64,000 nucleotides of DNA from Thuidium tamariscinum (taxonomy: Eukaryota; Streptophyta; Bryopsida; Hypnales; Thuidiaceae): the NCBI GenBank assembly GCA_947034885.2, contig OX344750.2, positions 4,774,001 through 4,838,000 of the forward strand, given 5' to 3'. The position numbers and the translations under genes are program-made. Within the stretch, counting starts at the first letter, position 1. Each line of letters opens with the position of its first letter. The notes under the pieces are model-generated. The model saw only the letters and a list, made by a program, of their open reading frames with translations, was not told the origin of the DNA and searched no databases. Below are positions 57,968 to 64,000 of this stretch, piece by piece.

Positions 57968-59128
57968 TATATTGAAGGCAAGATGGGAGAAATATCAACC
58001 TTGCTAATGCACATCTTAGAGCATTGATGTTGAGCTTTGTATTATATTTTAAAGAAATCTTTGAATTCTTTATATTACATACTTCTGTCCTCATAGAAAG
58101 ATGTTGGGGTTATTGGAAAGATTTATAGGTATTGCAAATTCACAATCTAGGCCTTTTAGGATAGTTGTAGATTTAATTGATTGATATGTATGACACTCAT
58201 AGTTTGATCTTTTTTGGTTAATCGAAGGTTTCAGTTTCATTGATAGGCATTGTACACTTCTATTTTTATTACAATAGAACTTCCACAAGATAATAGCCCC
58301 CAAACCAAAAGCAGAGTATAACATTACAAATGTTATCACTTTAGAGAGGGATTGTGGCATTGTTGACAATTGTAGGGTTCTTAGTGAACTGAAATTTCAT
58401 GGTGTTCATGAATTGAAGTCATGTTCACCATAGTCAAGAGTTGATTTCGAAATCAAAGAGAGTTGCTTTTTCATGTTCTCCAACTTCTCTCACATGGTTT
58501 GACGCAAATCATACGATAATGAGAAAATTAAAAAATAGTCAGATCACTAAAATTGAATGAACTGTGTTCATGTAAAATGTGCCCAGAACCCAATACCTAC
58601 AACTAAGCATAGAAAAGTTAATTGTAACTACAAAAACTCTGTACAGATCAATATAAATCTTATAGTCCAGCAAAGTGTTTCCTGATGTTCTGCATGGATA
58701 CCTTGGAACTACGTGAAAGCCAAGCGCTGGGTATCGAAATTGTCACTGAAGTATACAACTCGCAGGGGATCTGAAGGAAACGACACCAAAATCAGCTTCA
58801 TCAGATGCTCACCTACCGTACATCTTTGATGATAGGTACATACTGATGTTCTAAAATTGCATCTTTGATGATAGAACATGTACCAATAGAACTTCGGCCC
58901 TGTAGAACATTTTGAACATGGGATTGTATCTGGAACTTTCTCATATTGCATGGACTGCACGGACTGGGTCATTGTCATAGAAAACATCTAGATGCACTTC
59001 AGTTAATGAAAATGAATATTTCCATATGGAGCTAAACATGGTCAGAGGTCACTGCAAGAAAATGGGATGCAACCAAGTGAAGAAGCCTATGTAGACACGC
59101 ATTGCCTTCGCAAGTACAAAAAGGTACC
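57968..59128. other. 3' flank of the transposase-like gene
   Basis: AT-rich to 58700. 58709-58987 (minus) is an 92-codon frame with CSKCSTGPKFYW that might be an extra downstream exon, but no splice link to the 59129 stop can be supported. Confidence 0.35.
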
Positions 59129-62100
59129 TCACAAACTATCAAGGGCGCTGTGGATGACATCCAATGTTTCGTCAGGCAATGTATACACTCGATGGCCACC
59201 TTTCACTTGGTGCTGTCTTGGGATCATTTGAAACTTGCACGCCAGAACTGTGGTTGCATCCATATGCGCCACCTGTGAGTTCCTCAGGTACACGTAGTTC
59301 TGCATCTCTCTACGTCCCCATTTCTGATAGTAAGTTCCAGTGAGAACTGAGTCTCCCACTTCAAATTCCCCTCCCCAAGTGCAATGGAGGTTTTCTGTAA
59401 GTACACGCTTAGGGCTCTGGCATTGCAAGATGTAAAAAGCAACTCCTTCGTCATTGTCAGGTTGTGCTGGGACGGCGAAATTATCCCCTGCTTGCACCAA
59501 ATCTGCCATAGTATCTCCTGTGTAATCCCAGTCCCAATTGTCTTCTCCTTCTTCCAACATCGTCTGGTCAGGTCCCAATTCCACATTGCGGCCTTCAATC
59601 TTCACTACTTTCCAAGGATGAACATAGTCCTGATTTTCACAGTTACAGAAGTCTTCTTCCAGACATGGGCCACAGAAGCAGGATAGTTCTCTAACCAACA
59701 GCTTTGTTGGGTCATTCCTGTCGTTAGCAAAGACCGAGTGGAATTTTGATGATCCAACAATTCTGTCACATGCATGTTGGTTGCTCCGGTCCACGTCAGT
59801 AGTGGCTACGTGGTGGAAGTAGCGGAACGACCTATAGAACAGTATAAACGGAGGGTCATTCAAACATGGGTACAAGGGAGGAATTGCCTTCTATTTTATG
59901 TAACAGTAAGGAATGGACTGCCAAATGAATTGAAACAGATACCATCCATCAATTTTTCCACAATAGCTTATAGTCCCAATTGGGTGGATAGTGAAACGGT
60001 TGAGGTCAGAGTGGAATGTCACCTGACTCGGTCTCTTGTGTTCGGTACTTGGCCACCTAGTGTCTCTTCAAGAAATGTCACGCATTGACTTGCATTCTGC
60101 AGAGTACGTTGTGGATTCAGAAGTTGTTCTGAACGCAAGGCTCTTTTCACCACAGCACCAGCACCATCCCATTCTCCTTTTCCATGACCGGATCCATAGA
60201 AATTCCACATCATTTTGCACCCTCCAGTGAGAGAAGGATATCTATCGTGTATAAGGCAAACAAGCAATGTAGAATGCTGTGAGTCAATGACATACATCTT
60301 TGGGGTTCTGGACTACAGAATGCCTAGTCGTGCAAACACTTTTATATAGCAAAATGATGAAGATAGGAACTTGTGCAACATGTAGCCAAAGCTCATAAAA
60401 ACAAATCTTAAGGCACAAAGAAAATTGAGGCAGTCATACAACCTTGCAGCAAAGTAAAGAGCTCGACAGCCTTTGAATTGACCTGCACAGCCGTCGCTGA
60501 AGACGAAGTGATTGATTGGGTTGAACTTCTGGGATTGCAACCACCTCCAATGTTGTAGCAAACAGTGCTGTACAAATAACGTATCATGGCTCCTATCATC
60601 TGATATGTAATAATGGGTTTCCCGAATGAGGTCAGCATCTTCTTCCACATCTCCCAAGCTTGAAGCAGCATAGTAGGTAACTTGGACAAGAATAGTGACT
60701 TGTGTGGAACTGAAATACATAGACTGAATTTCATTTTGAACTTGGAAAGTGTAGTTCTCAGCAAAGTCTATGTGGGTAAGAACACTTTCATTCTGCAGAG
60801 ATTCTCGGAGAAGCTTTGCTTGATCAGATTGCCAACGAGCCTCAAAATTGTGTCGTATGAAGCGCTCCACAGTGGGTGTGAAGAACAACATGAAGTCAGA
60901 GAAGGTTGTTGTTTTCAAGACCTCCGTTATGTGTTTCTTTGGCCGCCCATCTGCTGATGCTCCAACTACCTCATATTGGAATTGTTTCCACTGTATCATG
61001 AGTCCCGGTGAATCAAGCAGTTTCTGTGGGCAGACGCTGAAAGTAGCAACCCCACATGTATCACATTCACCAAGCAGGCATTGGGGGCGATGAAATTCTG
61101 AGTCATCAGGCTTCGCGCACAGCATGGACTCCCACATAGCGGTGACATCGGGGAAGCGAGCTTGTCCAAGACGGCAGCCTTGTCCATCAAAGATGCAGCA
61201 GACCAAACATGGGCAATGACAATCAATAAGCAAGTGTGCTGTAAATCGTGGATCACGAAAAGCATTGAGCGCCTCCAATAGGAATAGGACTTGCACGTGG
61301 TATTGGCAGCAACAGACGTTACGCTCCTTGCACTTGATGACGAAGAAAGGTCGTAAACCATAGAAAGATCGGTTCATGAGGACGCACTCAGGATGGGCTG
61401 CAATGAAACGGTCGTAAAGTAGTTTCTGTAGAAATCCACCAAAACCAGTTATAGCAATAACAAGAGTTGAGCTATGAACATTTTGGTCCGAATACTGTGC
61501 AATAAAAACAAAAGTATAGGCCCTACTTCTTAAAAGCACATGAAGTAGCAAGGAAATTGGAGAAGATGTGTGGAAGTTGTGAATTAACTTTTTCTCTTTC
61601 TAACTATAGGACTGTGTTCAGTGGTATCCAGTATCCACCTTACAATTGTTAACCGCTTTTATGAGCTCAGCAGACCAAACTGGAATCTTGAAATACTGGG
61701 AATACCCTTCTGTAGTATTGATGAGTACTACATTAAGTTGTCGTAGTATCACACTACATACTCATGGAAACAGCAGCACATGCTGCCGAGTACTATGCAA
61801 TGTTCAGAGGAGAATTGCAGTCACCATGGTAGATACTAATTATGATTGTCTATGTGCCAGGTCTCAACAAAAAAAAATTATTAGGCAAAAGAACTTAGTG
61901 GGCCTCACGATTCCAAGGCTCCGACACACATGGAATGTGTGATGCACTCTTCTGAGCTGATAAAACGTGCAGTCCTATGTTGAGTTCCAAGTGCAGGAGA
62001 GGAAGTACTAAATTGAAGTACTTTGAGTACTACTAGAAAGTACTGAGTACTTAATGTAGTACAGGAGAGCATCTGGAGATGGAGTGGGGTTCTAACCTAT

Positions 62101-63795
62101 GACGACGTTTTGCTTAGTGTAGGACTCCCACTTTCTGTAGTATCACTACAGAGAGTACGACTTCTCTGGAAATGCAAGGGCTACTGACTAGAAGAACATT
62201 TGAATGGAAATAGTACAGCATGCATCCGAATCGAAACATGCAAATGTAGTCTGAAGAGAGCATTACTATAGTGAGGTACTATTTAGTATTAAGACGTTAT
62301 TGTAGGACATACAGTACTACAAGGACTGACACAGTTGGGCATTTCTAGTGTAAGCAGTATTTTCAATGTTGTATAAGTTGGAAAACACGAACTTGAAGGG
62401 TATACATGGCATATGAAGGCACTATATAAGTTTAGAGAGCACTGAAAGTACTATGCTCATAGGGGACGCAGTACACAGTACTTCTATAACGAAACCAAAG
62501 TTCATAGTCGTCCTATGCCAACTCCATATGGAAGGGCTGTACGCAAGTGTACTATGATTCGGGATGCAAAGACACCCAAAGTGCTAAGGTACTTCGGATG
62601 TGGTCAAAGAAAGTCTAGGAAAATTGATCTCCATAAAAAGCACATATAGTCATGAAGTAGTGCAGTAGAAAGTATTGGAGACCTTACATACAAGCAGTTC
62701 TGTTACACCTCTAAATGAACATTGCACAGACAACTCATGATAGTACAATGAAAAGTCATGAGGTAGACTTGTATACTAAATGTAGTTGGACTATACGAAT
62801 TTAACAGTACTTGTTCTAGAAGGGGCATTACAAGAATGACACTTATGTAGCAGTATGGGTCTCACAGCGCTTTGTATAAGCCTACACCAAATTCTTGATT
62901 TCTGCTTAATGCGTCACGAATTTTGCTCACAGACACTGAGCAAGAGGAAGCACAAGTAAGAGAAAAGAAAATGACTCTAAACTTGAGTCTCCATGAGAAG
63001 ATGCGCTGGGTGGGTGTCGTACAGATTACGCCCTCGTCGCTTGCGCCTGATGTCCTTCCGGTTGGGGCTCACGCAGGTTTCAGCGGTCCACCACATGGCA
63101 ACAGCTAATTTGACATCGTCAGGAAGACCTCCTTGTCGTTTCCTTCTTCCAGGCACGAGTAACCTAGAATCTAAATTGACGGCAGCGTCGCGCAAACGTT
63201 CGACGGCTCCCATGACATTGGCTTTCTTCGTTCCAAGAATTCTGTGGAACTTGCTGAAGTCTGCTTCAAATTCAGAAACAACAGCTTCGAGAATAGCACG
63301 TTTTCTAGCAAGTTTACCTGAATCATGAGCACTTTTGGTCCGCTGCAATTCACCACGAATATTCAGTAAGATTTGGCGCTCTGCTCTTGCATTTCCTGGA
63401 GTCGGGTAATAATGAGGAAGTAGAGGCTGGATGTGGACATTCGTAAAAACCTTGTGCAAAACTTTAGCACGAAGGTCAGCATCGTCTATATGCATAAGCC
63501 GATCTATCAAGATGTTGGTGATGCGATCTGCATGTCGGTTGACGGTGCTTCGGTACAAGGTGTGAGGGCCACCGTCGTCCTCCTCAGCAGAGTCGTCATC
63601 CGATGCTTCTGCCAATTCTTGAATGAAGTTCACGAAGTCACGCCTCGCACGACTCACTCGCTGCCGATCTCGAGCTCGTGCCCGTTGTTCCTCCAACTGT
63701 GCTTCCTCCGTAGCCTGTCTGGTGCGCGGACCAGGTCTCCCTAAACCGCCCAGGTGCTGCGACTGCTGGATTTGTTCTCCATCTTCGTCCATCAT
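59129..63795 (-). CDS. DDE-transposase-like protein, four exons, open
   Basis: Exons 63795-62983, 61425-60443, 60241-60023, 59831-59129 join in phase (0, 2, 2) and give 905 aa. Residues 1-100 carry a charged, Arg/Glu-rich, coiled-coil-like stretch; 100-271 are helical. From 272: KLLYDRFIAAHPEC...FYGLRPFFV, Cys-rich knots (CKERNVCCCQYH, CHCPCLVCC), HIDFAENY (D491), FSDGCAGQFK (D582), GSGHGKGEWDGAGA (E622/D624), FHHVATTDVDRS and RELSCFCGPC...CNCEN. The D-D-E spacing and the HxDFAENY / SDGCAxQFK / HGKGxxDGxGA signatures are those of a transposase-derived family seen across many eukaryotes; I do not assign a superfamily name. The start is the first in-frame ATG (MMDEDGEQ; a second ATG follows at once). 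The first donor (CAA/GTTTAG) is weak, so that intron is the least certain. No flanking TIRs were found: either autonomous with ends outside my reading, or domesticated. Confidence 0.75.
61560..62930. repeat. Intron 1 of the transposase-like gene, AGTACT-rich
   Basis: Most of the 1557-bp first intron (61426-62982). Words AGTACT, GTAGTACT and TAGTACAG recur, densest at 62008-62060 (five in about 50 bp) and again near 61725-61800, 62275-62320 and 62450-62490. No coding sequence. Confidence 0.6.
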
Positions 63796-64000
63796 GAATG
63801 TATGGAACTTGTGGCAAATGTACCCGCTAACTGCAATTCTAAGCCAACTTAGACGTTCAAAATTAGAAATCGGACCCCTCAACCCAGAAATCAGAAGACA
63901 CTTGCGCTGAATTGTTGCAATGCGAGAAACAACCCTAATTCCATTCAAAGCAACCCTTCATTTTCAGAAGCGCCTACGCCGCCGTTGATCATTCATCGCG
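63796..64000 (-). promoter_or_regulatory. Upstream of the transposase-like gene, window edge
   Basis: The frame remains open to about 63948 without an ATG, then a non-coding leader to the window end. No TATA box or inverted repeat end was seen. Confidence 0.4.

Noticed and set aside
1..64000. CRISPR arrays or bacterial operon features
   Set aside because: No regularly spaced repeats or Shine-Dalgarno-led genes; spliced genes and LTR elements show the DNA is eukaryotic.

Overview
The window reads as nuclear DNA of a green-lineage organism, most probably a land plant. The genes are intron-rich with GT-AG borders and sit in long, very AT-rich stretches. The recognisable families are a GMI1/SMCHD1-type GHKL ATPase, a DMP (DUF679) membrane protein, a plastid-type DnaJ zinc-finger protein and a SUVR-type SET-domain methyltransferase. 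The LTR retrotransposon has the initiator-Met tRNA primer site typical of plant Copia elements, and there are CACTA-type MITEs (miniature inverted-repeat elements). I cannot tell bryophyte, lycophyte, fern or streptophyte alga apart from this sequence alone.

Layout. 1-14161 (minus): a GMI1-like ATPase gene whose C-terminal part runs off the left edge; its first coding exon is split by an intact Ty1/Copia element at 8754-13852 with two 242-bp LTRs that look identical and a GGTTC target duplication. 14162-24391: AT-rich DNA with no gene, made largely of short inverted-repeat elements. 24392-27729: promoter and leader of the next gene. 27730-31847 (plus): a four-exon gene joining a four-helix DMP domain to an Ala/Gln-rich repetitive tail of about 700 residues (1074 aa as spliced here). 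31848-36819: AT-rich, element relics. 36820-38241 (minus): a plastid DnaJ-type zinc-finger gene, last exon not found. 38242-43217: a cluster of TIR elements, including an inverted pair of TTAA-flanked piggyBac-like elements and a CACTA MITE nested in another element. 43500-50788 (plus): a ten-coding-exon gene that, by continuous splice phase, joins a novel N-terminus, a coiled coil and a RING-H2-like finger to SUVR-type pre-SET/SET/post-SET (1208 aa). 50789-59128: non-coding, with four kinds of repeat. 59129-63795 (minus): a four-exon, open 905-aa DDE-transposase-like gene.

The genes do not form an operon or obvious pathway. Three bear on genome defence or mobility: GMI1-like ATPases belong to the SMCHD1/DMS3 chromatin and repair group, SUVR enzymes methylate H3K9 at transposons, and the third is itself a transposase or a domesticated one. 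All exon models are by-eye joins of ORFs at consensus splice sites with phase bookkeeping; no transcript or alignment was available. The strongest points are the fresh Copia insertion that breaks the GMI1-like gene in its coding sequence, the two unusual fusion architectures, and a ~740-bp TIR element family whose AGTACT-rich ends share their short words with the introns of the SET and transposase genes.
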